From Prorocentrum cordatum (Eukaryota; Sar; Dinophyceae; Prorocentrales; Prorocentraceae), in NCBI GenBank assembly GCA_963575745.1, contig CAUYUJ010020683.1:1-64000 (forward strand): a DNA stretch of 64,000 nt, in the 5' to 3' direction. The notes beneath the pieces are model-generated. The model was given only the letters and a program-made list of their open reading frames with translations. It did not search any database and had not been told where the DNA came from. A program made the translations under genes and the position numbers. Below are positions 23,029 to 33,924 of this stretch, piece after piece (within the stretch, counting starts at the first letter, position 1; the number at the start of each line of letters is the position of its first letter).

Positions 23029-23146
23029 GAGTCCGACGGCCCCATCGACGTGTTCTCCGACGCCCTCGTGAAGCACCTGCCCGTCCTGCTTGCCACCCGC
23101 GCCGTGCGGCACCCGGCCCGCCCGGACGCGGCGAGCACGCGCAAGG
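23029..23146 (+). CDS. candidate internal exon, unknown protein
   Basis: It follows CTCCACAG|GAGT and runs to CGCAAGG, where element K2 starts within about 10 bp. The reading ESDGPIDVFSDALVKHLPVL then LATRAVRHPARPDA has helical, globular composition and high GC3. No family recognised. The following candidate exon lies just across K2 and reads on in frame if AAG|G...AAG|G is spliced out. Confidence 0.4.
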
Positions 23147-23154
23147 GACAGATC

Positions 23155-23364
23155 GGGGGCAATTATAGGGGGGGATAGGCATAGGGGGGGGACGCATCGA
23201 CCCCCAGTCGCCCATTGATCGCCGAAAGGGGCCCGATAGCCCCACCCCGCCCAGGAAGGTTCGGATTCAATATCGGGGGGCTATCGCCTATCTATCGACG
23301 ATGTATCGCCGATTGCAGGTCGATGCATCCCCCCTATGCCTATGCCCCCCGATCGTTGCCCCTC
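23155..23364. mobile_element. K element, copy 2, possibly forming an intron
   Basis: Terminal inverted repeats GGGGGCAATTATAGGGGGG and its counterpart CGATCGTTGCCCCTC; about 210 bp, matching K1. It lies between two candidate exons, with AAGG on both sides (23143-23146 and 23370-23373). Confidence 0.65.
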
Positions 23365-23369
23365 AACAG

Positions 23370-23434
23370 AAGGAAGCGGGGTTCGGGCGCTGGACGCGGA
23401 GCGCACTGGAGGCGCGAAGGCGAAATGACGTCAG
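23370..23434 (+). CDS. candidate internal exon, downstream of K2
   Basis: Bounded by CTCAACAG|AAGG and GACGTCAG|GAGG. The reading KEAGFGRWTRSALEARRRND continues the 23029-23146 exon in phase if the K2-bearing segment is removed between the AAGG repeats. The donor would be of GA type. Short, and immediately followed by (GGA)n. Function unknown. Confidence 0.35.
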
Positions 23435-23439
23435 GAGGA

Positions 23440-24271
<832 letters not shown>

Positions 24272-24965
24272 CCGTTTTACCGATGTGAGTGAAGCTACTA
24301 AGGTGAGTGTCGTCAGACCTGGCCGGCGCCTACTCTCATGCAAAATCTGCTCATGTGCTCGCACTGCCACATTTTCCGCGGCGCCCGCCATTCGTGGAGA
24401 CTGCCAGATTCGATCCGGGTGGCGGATCCGCGTCGCGATCTCTTGCCACGTGGTTCGCGATGCGAGCGGCGCCCTCGCGAGCTATATTCGGGACAGCATC
24501 GGAACACGTGGATGAGGCTGAGCGGGAAGATGCATGGAACCTGCCGGACTTGGGAGAGCGCCACAGATTCCCCCTTGGCCCACTTGTGCTCCGGCCGCCT
24601 GCTCCCCCGCGCGGCCCACGCCGAGGCTCGCGCGCCCGATGGCCGCGCGCGCCCACCCGCCGCGGCGGGCGCCGCCCTTGCGCCTTTCGCCATGCGACCA
24701 TCCACTCGAAGATGGATTCGTTGCGAGGACTCGGTCAGCCGATTCTGCAAAGAAAGTGGGTCGCAGGAGTGGCAATCATTCTCTAGCTGGCAGCGAGGAG
24801 ACATGGCAAGGCGCTGCTCCTGACTCTGTCCGCTGGGCGGTGAAGGCGCACTTCGGCCCCTGAGAGCATCGCACGTAGTCCTGCCCCTCGCTGGCCACCC
24901 TGGCAGGACTTTGACTTTTGAGCTTTGACCTGGCGGAGGCGCCGGCCGCGGGTGCTGCCCCAGCC

Positions 24966-25303
24966 CCAGCGGAGGGCGGAGCTCGAGGCCCGCCCGGTGC
25001 GCGCCGCCGAGCGCCCCCCCGCGAGGCGCTGGGCCGCCCGGCGGCCACCCGCCGCCATTCGGGCGCGAGTTGCGCGAGCGGCTGGTCGAGCAGCAGGCCC
25101 TCCTCCAACGCGACGAGTGGGCCGGCAGCGGCGACGCCGAGCGGCGCCTCGGCGAGGCGGTGCCACCGCTGGGCGCGCCTGACGCGCGAGCGCTGCGGCC
25201 GCTCCCCGACGCCGCCGAGCCCAGCGCGAGGCGGGCCGCGCAGGGCGCGCGCCCCAGCGGTGGAGCCCCCCCGGCGCTGCCGCGGCTGAGGGGGAACTGC
25301 CAG
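24966..25303 (+). CDS. candidate exon, unknown protein
   Basis: It ends at CTGCCAG|GTGGAG, a good GT donor. A possible acceptor is CCCCAG at 24960-24965. In the preferred frame a Pro/Gly-rich start leads into GRELRERLVEQQALLQRDEW and GDAERRLGEAVPPL, a likely amphipathic helix region, with strong GC3. All three + frames and two minus frames are open here, so the frame choice rests on composition. No family recognised. Confidence 0.35.
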
Positions 25304-25573
25304 GTGGAGCATCGTCTGGACGCTCGGTGGACTCCCGGCGCGGGCGCTGCGCCGCCCCTCGAGGGCTGAGTCGCCCTGCGGCCCACGCCCTTCGTGCGCC
25401 ACGGTCCGCCTGGATGTACTCACCGTGCACTGCGCCTGCGTCAGCGCAACAGACGCTGGCTCGGCTGCCGGCCGGGCGCCCTTCCGAGGGCACTGCGAAG
25501 AAAAAACACAAGAAAACAAATTACCCCAGTGCGACCCGACCTAGAAGTTGGAGCCCCTGGGAAAGCAGCATTA

Positions 25574-25905
25574 GTTGCTATGCTATGCCATGCTATGCTA
25601 TGCTATTATATGCTATGCTATGTTATGCTGCGCTGTGCTATGCTGTGCTGTGCTGTGCTGCGCTATGCTATGTTATGCTATGCTATGCTATGCTGCGCTA
25701 TGATATGATATGCTGGGCTATGCTATGATATGCGATGCTGCACTATGCTATGCTACGCTATGCTATGCTGTGCTGTGCTCTGCTATGCTAAAACTCAGCG
25801 GAGCTAAGATGAAGGTAAGCTAAGCTAAGCTAAACCTGAGCTAAGATGAAGCTAAGCTAAGCTAAGCTAAGATGAAATAGGGGGCTAAGATGGGATAAGC
25901 AACGC
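25574..25905. repeat. pentanucleotide microsatellite, (GCTAT)n passing to (GCTAA)n
   Basis: ATGCT-type repeat to about 25790, then AGCTA-type repeat with GATGA interruptions to about 25905. The unit changes by one base part-way. Non-coding. Confidence 0.9.
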
Positions 25906-27139
25906 TAAGGTAAGGGGACGTAACTGGGGGAACCGCGAGGCGGATCCTGGGGGAACCGCCCGGGGCGGAGCCCACTGCTCGGCCCCTTTAAGCCAAGAGA
26001 GTAAGAACCCTTCTGGGCAGATCCTAGGTAGGGAACAACAAAAAGAATTGCCCGTGCCCTGGGCCGCGGCCCCTGCCGCAGCCTCGGGGACTCCCTGCCG
26101 CGCTGGGCTGCGCGCGCCGCATGCAGCCTTCTGCCGCCGGCGCAGCACCGGCGTTGCCGCTCCGCCAGCGGGGTTTCCCGCAGGCGGGGCGCTCCTCCTC
26201 CCTGTTCTCCCTCCTCCCCTGCCAGTTCTCCCTGCCTCCGCAGGCCGCCATGGCGCCATGGCGCCTGGGCTGCTGCCTCCTGCAGCCGCCACGCGTTCGG
26301 GATTTGGGGCCTGGTCTGGTCGCGTGTTCCCCCACGCTGACCCAGCATGTTGCTGGATGCGGTCCAACCTTCCGCACCTTGTCCTAATTACGCCTCCACC
26401 AGGGCGGCGCGCGGCCGGCCGGCCTTGCACCTCGTGCTCTACGTCGGCGACTCGCTGTCTCGCCTACTTGCAGTTCCCGTGCTGGGCCCGCCTCTGCAGG
26501 TGCACCAGCGCAGCGGCCCGGCTGCTGCTGCAGTCCCCGCCGGCGGAGCTGGCCGCGCCAGCCCACGAGGACGCGGCCCGTCCGCCCCTGAGTGGCCCTC
26601 GCCCCTTCTCCCAACTGCGGCAGCCTGTCCTTGCCAGGTTTCCCGCCAAGTCGCTTCGGAGGCTTCGGCTGCTCCCCCGTTCAGCTCCTTCCGCTAGCGC
26701 ACACGGCCCCTGCCTCGCCACCGACGCAACAAGTTCCAGCCGCCAGCTCCTGGACGTCCTGACCACGTCCCCGCGGATTGCGGGCAGTAGCTTTGGCATG
26801 AAATTGTCGCGCCGCCAACTCTGGCCCTCCACGCCGACACGCTATCCATGCCCCCATCCCCAAGCGTCATTGTCCTGAGCCTTTCCGGGCCTCCCGCCCC
26901 GCGGAGCGGAGCGAGACGTTTTCCGCTGGCAAGCGATCGCGTGGCGCCGTGGCAACCGCCGCGACACGCGAACCACAAGTGTCCGACCGTCACAGTGCCT
27001 GGAGCTACTATTGCCGTGTCGAAGGAGTTCTTGGGGGGATCGCTCGAGGTGGGGCGGGGCGCTTCTTCTTCTTCCCAGCTGCAGGGTCGGTGGCGACATC
27101 CCCGCACCCAGGGAACCACGTTGAGGGATACATTGCGTG
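25906..27139. other. GC-rich stretch with open frames, no gene assigned
   Basis: A 276-codon + frame (26048-26878) and others overlap. Segments such as LHLVLYVGDSLSRLLA (26420-26470) look protein-like, but no consistent exon borders or family could be recognised. Confidence 0.3.
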
Positions 27140-27325
27140 CCCATGCCAAGCCAGACCCGTCTTGCCTCCAGGTTTGCCCTGGGTTTCTTGGGTTCCGATG
27201 GTTTTGCGATGGGAAGCGCGACGTTCCCACACCAAAAATCCATGGACCTCCTGGGGTCTCAGGGTTTTTTTTGTTGTCGAAGGTTTCTTGTGGATTGGCC
27301 TCCACTGTAACCCTTCTCACCTACG
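27140..27325. repeat. P repeat, copy 2
   Basis: Same blocks as 9205-9385 in the same orientation, ending CCTCCACTGTAACC. Confidence 0.75.
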
Positions 27326-27668
27326 CTGCCAGCGGCGATGCTGGCGTGTGGCGGCGGAGGGTCAGGAGTCCTGGTGGCTCCTTCTCTGCCCTGCTCCGCT
27401 TCGTGCGGACGGCGATCGGGGTTCGAGGCTCTTGTTGGGCGTTACTCGTTTTTGTCATGTACGGCCTCAGGAGGCCTCTGAATGCCCGCGCCTTGTCCCC
27501 CTCTGTCGAGCTGAGTGTTTGCACTCCGCTCTGGCGTTCCCCGGCATCGTTTGGACCGAGGTACGCAGTCCGCGGATGCTGGAGATTGTGGCCATGTTCC
27601 CCTCGGGTCAGCTTCTCGCCACGAATCCGGTTTGCTGACCCCGGGTCCCGAAGATGTCCTCCTGGCGT

Positions 27669-27833
27669 CGCGCACAAGTGGGTCGTGGGAGGGGGGAAAG
27701 GCTTCTTTGAAGGAGGCTGCTTCTCAGAAGGCGCCGGCCTTGCCTCTATAAACGAGGCCCGCGCCTTTGAGAAGCAGGGGTGCTTCTAAGAGGCCTTCCC
27801 CCCTCCCTCTGCCCCCCCCTCTGCGCGTGGCTG
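27669..27833. mobile_element. L1 foldback element, copy 1
   Basis: Arms of about 60 bp fold: AAGGAGGCTGCTTCTCAGAA with GGCGCC on the left against GCGCCTTTGAGAAGCAGG on the right. The loop CTCTATAAAC is short. The outermost bases GCGCACAAG and GCGCGTGGCTG match, in inverted order, the copy at 61.6 kb. Confidence 0.75.
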
Positions 27834-28023
27834 GTCCCCCAAGGATGTTGCAACATGAAAGGGAAGGGGTATGAGCCATCACGGAACTCACGTGTTGCCG
27901 TTCCGCCGCCGCTCGGGCCCCGTGTGTGCTCCAGCCTCGCTGGGATCTTGTTGCCTCGCTGCTGGGAGCCCATGCGCTGGCCCGTCGGCGACGTATCGCC
28001 GATGCGAGGCATCAGCCCCCGCC

Positions 28024-28245
28024 CCCTCCTCCTCCTCCTCCTCCTCCGCCTCCTCCTCCTCCTCCTCCTCCTCCTCCTCCTCCTCCTCCTCCTCTACCTA
28101 CTCCTCCCAGGCACACATAAGGAGCCCCATTCGTCGAGTAACAATAGGGGCTCCTCCTCCTCCTCCTCCTCATCCTTCTGATCCTTCTGCTCCTCCTCCT
28201 CCTCCTCCTCCTCCTCCTCCTCCTCCTCCTCCTCCTCCTCCTCCT
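28024..28245. repeat. (TCC)n tracts
   Basis: Two TCC runs (28024-28095 and 28155-28245) around 60 bp of unique sequence. Confidence 0.9.
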
Positions 28246-28344
28246 CATCGGCAAGCCCGGGGCGTTGCTCAGGTGCGAGTCGGCGATCGGGACTTGGTCA
28301 TCAGGAGCGGCGCCCGCCCTTCCATTCGTCAGCGGTGGAAGGAA

Positions 28345-28500
28345 GAGGACGAGGAGGACGAAGAGGAGGAGAAGGAGGAGGAGGAGGAAGAGGAGGAGGA
28401 GGACGAGGAGGAGGGGATCAAGAGGGGGAGGAGGGGGAGCATGGGGGAGGAGGAGGAGGAGGAGGAGGAGGAGGAGGAGGAGGAGGAGGAGGAGGATCAG
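28345..28500. repeat. (GGA)n tract
   Basis: GGA repeat 100 bp after the TCC tracts, so the two can pair as inverted repeats. Confidence 0.9.
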
Positions 28501-28732
28501 GGGGAGGAACTGCCTCGTTGGAAGACAATCGTATGAAGACCCTGACGCATGCCAAAACATTGTGCTCGGGATTTCAGCGCCACGGATCAACCTGACTGTT
28601 GCGTCTTGCCGATCTTGAGTCGTGCCAGAAACCCGTTTCTGAGACTTCAACACCTCGAATCAACGTAATTGTTGACACTCATAATCTTGAATCTTTTTAA
28701 AACGCCATCTCTGGTACGCTGATCATGGGAAT

Positions 28733-29075
28733 CCGTGAAGCTCCTACATTTTGTTTTAATAACGTGCGCTGCGATACGGCGAAAGCCACACTTTGAAAAG
28801 GATTCGCCCTCCATCCGTGAAGCTCTTGAAGCTCTTGCAAATGTTTAAAAAGAATGTGCGCGGCGCATAGGCGACAGCCACGTTTTGAAAACGACCCGCC
28901 CTCAATCAGTGAAACTCTTGCGAATTGTTGAAACGGATGTGCGCAGCGCTAAGGCGAGAGCCACATTTTGAAAAGGAATCGCCCTCAAGCCGTGAAGCTC
29001 TTGCACATGGTTAAAACGAATGTGCGCGGCGCAATCGGCGAGAGCCACATGTTGAAAACAACCAGCCTCAATCAG
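28733..29075. repeat. ~84-bp tandem repeat, four copies
   Basis: Units start near 28733, 28815, 28906 and 28990. Each carries CCGTGAAGCTCTTG, a TGTGCGCGGCGC word, GAGAGCCACATTTTGAAAA and CGCCCTCAA. Divergence is visible by eye at perhaps 15-25%. No ORF spans it. Confidence 0.85.
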
Positions 29076-29184
29076 TTTCAGGGTCATTGGTGGTGAGGAA
29101 GTCTCAGGCGAAACCCCCGGACCGCCCTAATCAATGGTTTCGGGGTGCGAGGGCGAGAAGTTATTTCAAAGGAAAGGGAGTGGA

Positions 29185-29559
29185 GTAGGAGGGGCAGGAG
29201 GAGGAGGAGAAGGAGGAGGAGGAGGAGGAAGAGGAGGATGAGGAGAAGGAGGAGGAGGAGAAGGCGAGGCGGAGAAGGAGGAGGAGGAGGAGAGGAGGAG
29301 GAGAATTAGGGGGAGGAGGAGGAGGAGGAGGAGGGAACAGGGGGAGGAGGAGGAGGAGGAGGAGGAGGAGGAGGAGGAGGAGGAGGAGGAGGAGGAGGAG
29401 GAGGCGAGGGAGGAGGCGGAGGAGAGGAGGAGGAGGAGGAGGAGGAGAAGGAGGAGGTGGAGGAGGAGGAGGAGGGGGAGGAACAGGGGGAGGAAGGAGG
29501 ACGAGAGTTGGAGGAGGAGGAGGAGGATGAGGAAGAGAAGGAGGAGAAGGAGGAGGGGG
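29185..29559. repeat. (GGA)n tract
   Basis: Runs directly into foldback element Q. A complementary (TCC)n follows on the other side. Confidence 0.9.
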
Positions 29560-29740
29560 AGCCCAAGCCTTCGACGCCATGACCTTTTCAGTGCTCCGGG
29601 CCCCCGGCGCTCTGGACCCCCTCCTTGGGGCATGATTTCCCAGGGGGCAGATGCTCCGTCCCCCAGGGGGGCGTCGTAAAGTAAGCATCGTTTCCTGGCG
29701 CCCAAGCACTGAAAGGGTCACGGCGGCGGAGGCTTGGGCT
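29560..29740. mobile_element. foldback element Q
   Basis: Inverted arms of about 36 bp: AGCCCAAGCCTTCGACGCC with CTTTTCAGTGCT on the left, and AGCACTGAAAGGGTC with GGCGGAGGCTTGGGCT on the right. It lies exactly at the junction between (GGA)n and (TCC)n. Confidence 0.75.
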
Positions 29741-29878
29741 CCTCCTCCTCCTCCACCTCCTTCTCCTCCTCCTCCTCCTCCTCCTGCTCCTGCTCCTCTT
29801 CCTCCGCCTCGTCCTTCTCCTCCTCCTCCTCCTGCTTCTCCTCCTCCTCCTCCTCCTCCTCCTCCTCCTTCTCCTCTG
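29741..29878. repeat. (TCC)n tract
   Basis: TCC/TCT repeat following element Q. Confidence 0.9.
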
Positions 29879-29885
29879 GCATCCC

Positions 29886-29985
29886 GTTGGGCCCAGGAGC
29901 AGCTGCAAACATACAGCATAGCAGAATCGGCACCTCAACCAATAGAGGTCAGACAATCCCCCCATAACGACCACCCCGACAAGCG
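29886..29985 (-). repeat. R repeat, inverted copy
   Basis: The reverse complement matches 31376-31474: GGCCCAGGAGCAGCTGCAAA, CAGAATCGGCACCTCAACCA and GAGGTCAG. The two arms lie about 1.4 kb apart around a (GGA)n tract. Confidence 0.8.
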
Positions 29986-30329
29986 AAGCCGTTTCGCAAA
30001 CGCAGCCAGGGAAGGAATCGAACAGGGCAGGGCTGCTTAGTAAACGCCCAGGGCCTTTTGGTCAACGCCGATTATCAGGTCCGGGTGGTTTCTCCTCCCT
30101 TGAACCAAATTGGGGAGCGTTGGGTGTCCTCCTGGCTGGGTGGTCCCCCTGTCTTGCGGCGTCCCGCTCGAAGCATTCCCCGTCGACAGGCCGGGGGGGG
30201 GAACCGCGGACCTTCTTGCTGGAGGCGGACCGCTGGCAGTCACGTCGCGTCTCCTCCCTCTGGACAGCAGGGGGCCTCGTGCTCGCGGGCAGCTAATTAG
30301 GGGGCAGCTGCACTCCACGACAAGTACGG

Positions 30330-30460
30330 CCTGGAAATGCTGTCCTCGACCTCGCGGATCGAGAAGGGTGTTTCTCCGACGTGTTCGGCAGCTGTTCCAG
30401 TGTGTTCGACCCTCTGATGGGGGCCTCCAGGGATTCAGGGTCCAGGGCGGAAGCGGAGGG
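30330..30460 (+). CDS. candidate exon fragment, unknown protein
   Basis: One frame reads GNAVLDLADREGCFSDVF then GSCSSVFDPLMGASRDSGS before running into the (GGA)n tract as poly-Gly. Composition and GC3 suggest real coding sequence, perhaps now merged with a microsatellite. Borders are unclear and no family is recognised. Confidence 0.25.
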
Positions 30461-31358
30461 AGGAGGAGGAGGAGGAGGAGGAGGAGGAGGAGGAGGAGGA
30501 GGAGGAGGAGGGAGGAGGAGAGAGACGAGGAGGAGGAGAGGAGACGAGGAGGAGGAGGAGGAGGCGTAGAGGGGAGGAGGAAGGAGGATGAGGAGGAGGG
30601 AGCAGGAGGAGGAGGAGGAGGAGGAGGAGAAGGAGAGGAGGAGGAGGAGGAGGAGGCAGGAGGAGGAAGGACGAAAAGAGCGAGGAAGGAGGAGGAGGAG
30701 GAGGAGGAGGAGAGGAGGGAGAGGAGAGACGAGGAGGAGGAGGAGGAGGAGGAGGAGGAGGAGGAGGAGGAGGAGGCGGAGGAGGAGGAGGAGGGAGACG
30801 AGGAGGAGGAGGAGGAGAGGAGGAAGGAGGAGGAGGAGGAGAGAGGAGGAGGAGAGGAGGAGGAGGAGGAGGAGAGACGAGCGAGGAGAGACGAGGAGGA
30901 GGAGGAGGAGGAGGAGGAGGAGGAGTAGGATGAGGAGAGGAGGAGGAGGAGGAGAGACGAGGAGGAGGAGGAGGGGGGGGAAGGAGGAGGAGGAGGAGGA
31001 GGAGAGGAGGAGGAGGGGAGGAGGAGAGAGACGAGGAGGAGGAGGAGGAGGAGGAGGAGGAGGAGGAGGAGGAGGAGAGACGAGGAGCGAGAGACGAGGA
31101 GGAGTAGTAAGAGGAGGAGGAGGAGGCGGAGGAGGATGAGGAGGAGGAGGAGGAGTGAAAAGTAGGAGGAGGAGGAGGAGGAGGAGGAGGAGGAGGAGGA
31201 GGAGGAGGAGGAGGAAGCGAGGAGGAGGAGGAGGAGGAAGGGAGGAGGAGGAGGATAAGGAGGAAGAGGAGGAGGAGAAGGAGGATGAAGAAGCGAGGGG
31301 GCAGGGACAGAGGGTGGAGGAGGGGGAGGAACAGGGGGAGGAGGGGAGGAGGTGAGTT
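30456..31358. repeat. ~0.9 kb (GGA)n tract with GAC/CGA interruptions
   Basis: The longest purine-only-like tract in the window: GGA repeat with regular AGACGAGGA-type interruptions. It underlies a 548-codon minus-strand poly-Ser frame that is not a gene. Confidence 0.95.
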
Positions 31359-31375
31359 GGAGCAGCGGGGTGGTG

Positions 31376-31474
31376 GTCGTCATGTGTGGGGGGGGGATGT
31401 TCTGACCTCTGTTGGTTGAGGTGCCGATTCTGTGATGCTGTTTATGTTTGCAGCTGCTCCTGGGCCATAACAGG
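31376..31474 (+). repeat. R repeat, direct copy
   Basis: Inverted partner of 29886-29985, about 95 bp. Confidence 0.8.
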
Positions 31475-31638
31475 ACGCCGAAGCTGGCGGAAGCCACAAG
31501 TCGCCGCTTCTCGAAGACGCTTCTTGGAGGTCTGGGCTCGTCGTGCCGCTTCGAGAAGGCACGTTTCTCGAGATCGCTCTTCGGGATACTCTCGGGGCGT
31601 GCCGGGCCGCTGGAGCGTCCAGGGCGCCGCGTGAGCCC

Positions 31639-31858
31639 TTCAGACCCGCCGGTGCTCGAAGATAGGGGAACGAACAGTGACACAAACAGAAAAACTCGGA
31701 GGTCCGCGCGGATTTCTCGGATCGGCGCTAGGATTCCCTTGGCGGCGGCTCTGGCGCCGCGGGTCCAGCGCCGATCCTAGAAATCCGCACGGACCTCCGA
31801 GTTTTTCTGTTTCCGTCACTGTTCGTTCTCCTATTCAGACCCGCCGGTGCTCGAAGAT
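31639..31858. mobile_element. M foldback element, copy 1, with 25-bp direct repeats
   Basis: The hairpin 31664-31833 has arms of about 65 bp (ACTCGGAGGTCCGCGCGGAT against its reverse complement; ends AGGGGAACGAACAGTGAC and GTCACTGTTCGTTCTCCT). It is flanked by a perfect 25-bp direct repeat beginning TTCAGACCCGCCGGTGCTCG at 31639 and 31834. Related copies are at 48.05 and 56.13 kb. Confidence 0.85.
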
Positions 31859-31989
31859 TCCAGATTTGCCTCTGGCCCCCCGTCGCTCCCACATTACAGA
31901 GCCGCTCCGAGCACCCTGCCGGTGCGCCTCAGAATCGACGACAAGGAGAAAGAAGGCTGAGGAGGAGAAGGGGAGGATGAGGACGCGGA

Positions 31990-32160
31990 GGATCAGGAGG
32001 GAGAAAGCACACAGACAAATAAATCGTAGATTTGTACGGACGTGCTGAAATAATGATGGGAATCGGAGGGGAGGACGAACACCTAGGAAGTATGTAACAT
32101 ATTGTCAATCCTGTGATTTGTGTCTACTTCTATGTGTCTCCCTGGGCCCCATTCAGAGGA
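31990..32160. mobile_element. B element, copy 1 (diverged)
   Basis: TCAGGAGGGAGAAAGCACAC...AGACAAATAAATCG at the start and ATTTGTGTCTACTTC...TGTGTCTCCCTGGGCCC at the end. The other four B copies match this order. Confidence 0.6.
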
Positions 32161-32225
32161 ATGAGCGGGAGGTGGGGGCCCAGAGGAGGAGCAGGAGGAG
32201 GAGGAGGAGGAGGCGGATGCCTGCT

Positions 32226-32350
32226 TTTCCCCTTTCTGGGCCTCCTGGGAGACCCTCCTCTCCACCGTTGGATTCGCCTCGCAGCTCTGGTCAGAACGCA
32301 CCCCGGGAGAGGTCCAGGGAGTAGCAGTATCGGTACCCTGTTGGCTTCCC
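32226..32350. repeat. C repeat, copy 1
   Basis: GGCCTCCTGGGAGACCCTC, TTGGATTCGCCTCG, AGAACGCACCCCGGGAGAGG, then TATCGGTACC. About 120 bp. Recurs at 33.5, 44.0, 46.1 and 51.7 kb, always near a B or D element. Confidence 0.75.
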
Positions 32351-32499
32351 CGAAGGAGGCGGTGGGTATAGGATGGCCCCTTCTTTCGCCCCCTTTTTTT
32401 GTTTACCCCTTCCGTACTTCCGTCAGAAAAGTATACCAGACAACAGACACGCAGCACAAACAAGCCATACCGTCAACAAGATATCTGCTGCCCCTTTTC

Positions 32500-32720
32500 C
32501 ATGCTCCGTTTTTTTTCCCCTCCCCTACTTCCGTAACACAAGTACAACCAAACAACAAAACACAAACAACAAACAATAAACTAAAAACAACAACACAACA
32601 TAAACACACACACACAGAAACAATACAACAGCAGCACATGTTTCACAAGCCGATAACATGCTGTGGTGCTCGATCGTCGACCTTCTCTCTCTCTCTCTCT
32701 GTCTCTCTTTGGTTCCGTTG
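32500..32720. repeat. A-rich and (TC)n low-complexity sequence
   Basis: ACAAAACACAAACAAC-rich run at 32540-32640, then a TC run near 32680-32706. No gene. Confidence 0.7.
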
Positions 32721-32794
32721 ATGTGCCCCCGAAGTTCCCTGTGCAGCCTGTCTGTAAGCGTCCAGGAGGAGGAGGGCTGCGATAATGGGTAGGC

Positions 32795-32915
32795 TTAAGT
32801 CGGGCATGTCCCTCTACAGGAGGAATGTTCGAGAATACCACAAACAGGCTGGGAACGATGTTTCGTGCTAGTTTGTTTATGCTCTTGAGTACCGTGTTTT
32901 TATAAGGATAACATC
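32795..32915. mobile_element. A element, copy 4 (5' end only)
   Basis: TTAAGTCGGGCATGTCCCTC...ACAGGAGGAATGTTCG matches the A left end, but no right end (CCTGTAGG...GACCTAA) follows. GGGAACGATGTT and AACATCGTTCCC bound the remainder, so it may still fold. Confidence 0.65.
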
Positions 32916-32974
32916 GTTCCCACCTCTCCCCCTCCATCCGTTCTCTTTATCGTTTTCGTTATCGTTTTCGTTAT

Positions 32975-32987
32975 ATCGATTTCTATA

Positions 32988-33055
<68 letters not shown>

Positions 33056-33085
33056 CTGCTCTCTCTCTCTCTGTCTCTCTACCTC
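32975..33085. repeat. (CT)n tract
   Basis: Imperfect dinucleotide CT/TCTC repeat. Confidence 0.9.
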
Positions 33086-33531
33086 TCTCTTCCCCCACCT
33101 TCTATTCGCCCTTCCTTCCCCATCCTCCTCCACTCGCTGCCCCCCTCTGCTCGCTTGCGCCCCCCCTTCCTTGTTAACGCATGGCCGAGCTTGGCGGCGG
33201 AAGGAAGGACAGCCGCACCGATGGTGCAGAAGACAGTGGATGAGAGAGGCGGGGAAGATCAATGTACACCCTCCGTACCCAGTGCCGACGATGGCGGACC
33301 CCCTGGTGTTTGGGCGATGAGACCGCCTCTGGGTTTATCCGTGCGTAGCCCCAGGCTTCGCCACCTTCCCCTCGTGCCCTGGCAGGGCATCCGATCCGAG
33401 TGGGATGCGAGTCCCGGCACTGGATTTCAGGTGGAACCGTGTCGCATGTCTGGCCACCAAGCGCAAGCGTGTTTTGCTTTCTTGGGCTCAGAGGAAGAAA
33501 AGGTACCCATACCTCGACCCTTCCCTCATTT

Positions 33532-33822
33532 TCCCCCTTTTTCGGCCTCCTCGGAGGCCCTCGTCGTCACCGCTGGATTCGCCCCGAAGTTCTCGTCAGA
33601 ACGCACCCCGGGAGATGTCCGGGGAGTAGCTCAGGAGAGGAAACAACACACAGACACAATTAATCGTCGATTCCAATGAAAATATGGGAAAATATGGGAC
33701 GTGGGGGGGAGACAAAAAACCAGAAAATATGGGAAATATAAGGAACATGCTTTTTTGTGTGTATTTACTTGTGTGTCCTGGGGCCCCTTCAGTAGCGTTA
33801 TCCTTACCCTTTTGGTTTCCCC
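33532..33822. mobile_element. C repeat, copy 2, interrupted by B element copy 2
   Basis: C sequence (GGCCTCCTCGGAGGCCCTCG ... CCCCGGGAGATG) is broken after GGGGAGTAGC by a B element (about 33626-33785: CAGGAGAGGAAACAACACAC ... TTGTGTGTCCTGGGGCCCC) and resumes as AGTAGCGTTATCCTTACC...TTTCCCCATGG. AGTAGC on both sides is the probable target-site duplication. Confidence 0.8.
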
Positions 33823-33924
33823 ATGGGCGGGCCACGCACGCCGGGACGACAGAAGGCGACCCCCAGCGGGCCGAGAACCTTCCTCTGGGAGACCGTGCCC
33901 CCCTCCTCTCCATCCCCTCTCCTT

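Noticed and set aside
24776-25519. 247-codon minus-strand open frame
   Set aside because: It overlaps the candidate + strand exon, runs through GC-rich DNA where stops are rare, and has low-complexity Arg/Ala/Gly composition.
29980-30035. tRNA-like T-arm word on the minus strand (GTTCGATTCC)
   Set aside because: No matching acceptor stem, anticodon arm or D-arm can be folded around it.
30037-31683. 548-codon minus-strand open frame
   Set aside because: Almost entirely poly-Ser/Pro/Leu translated from (GGA)n, with no globular segment.
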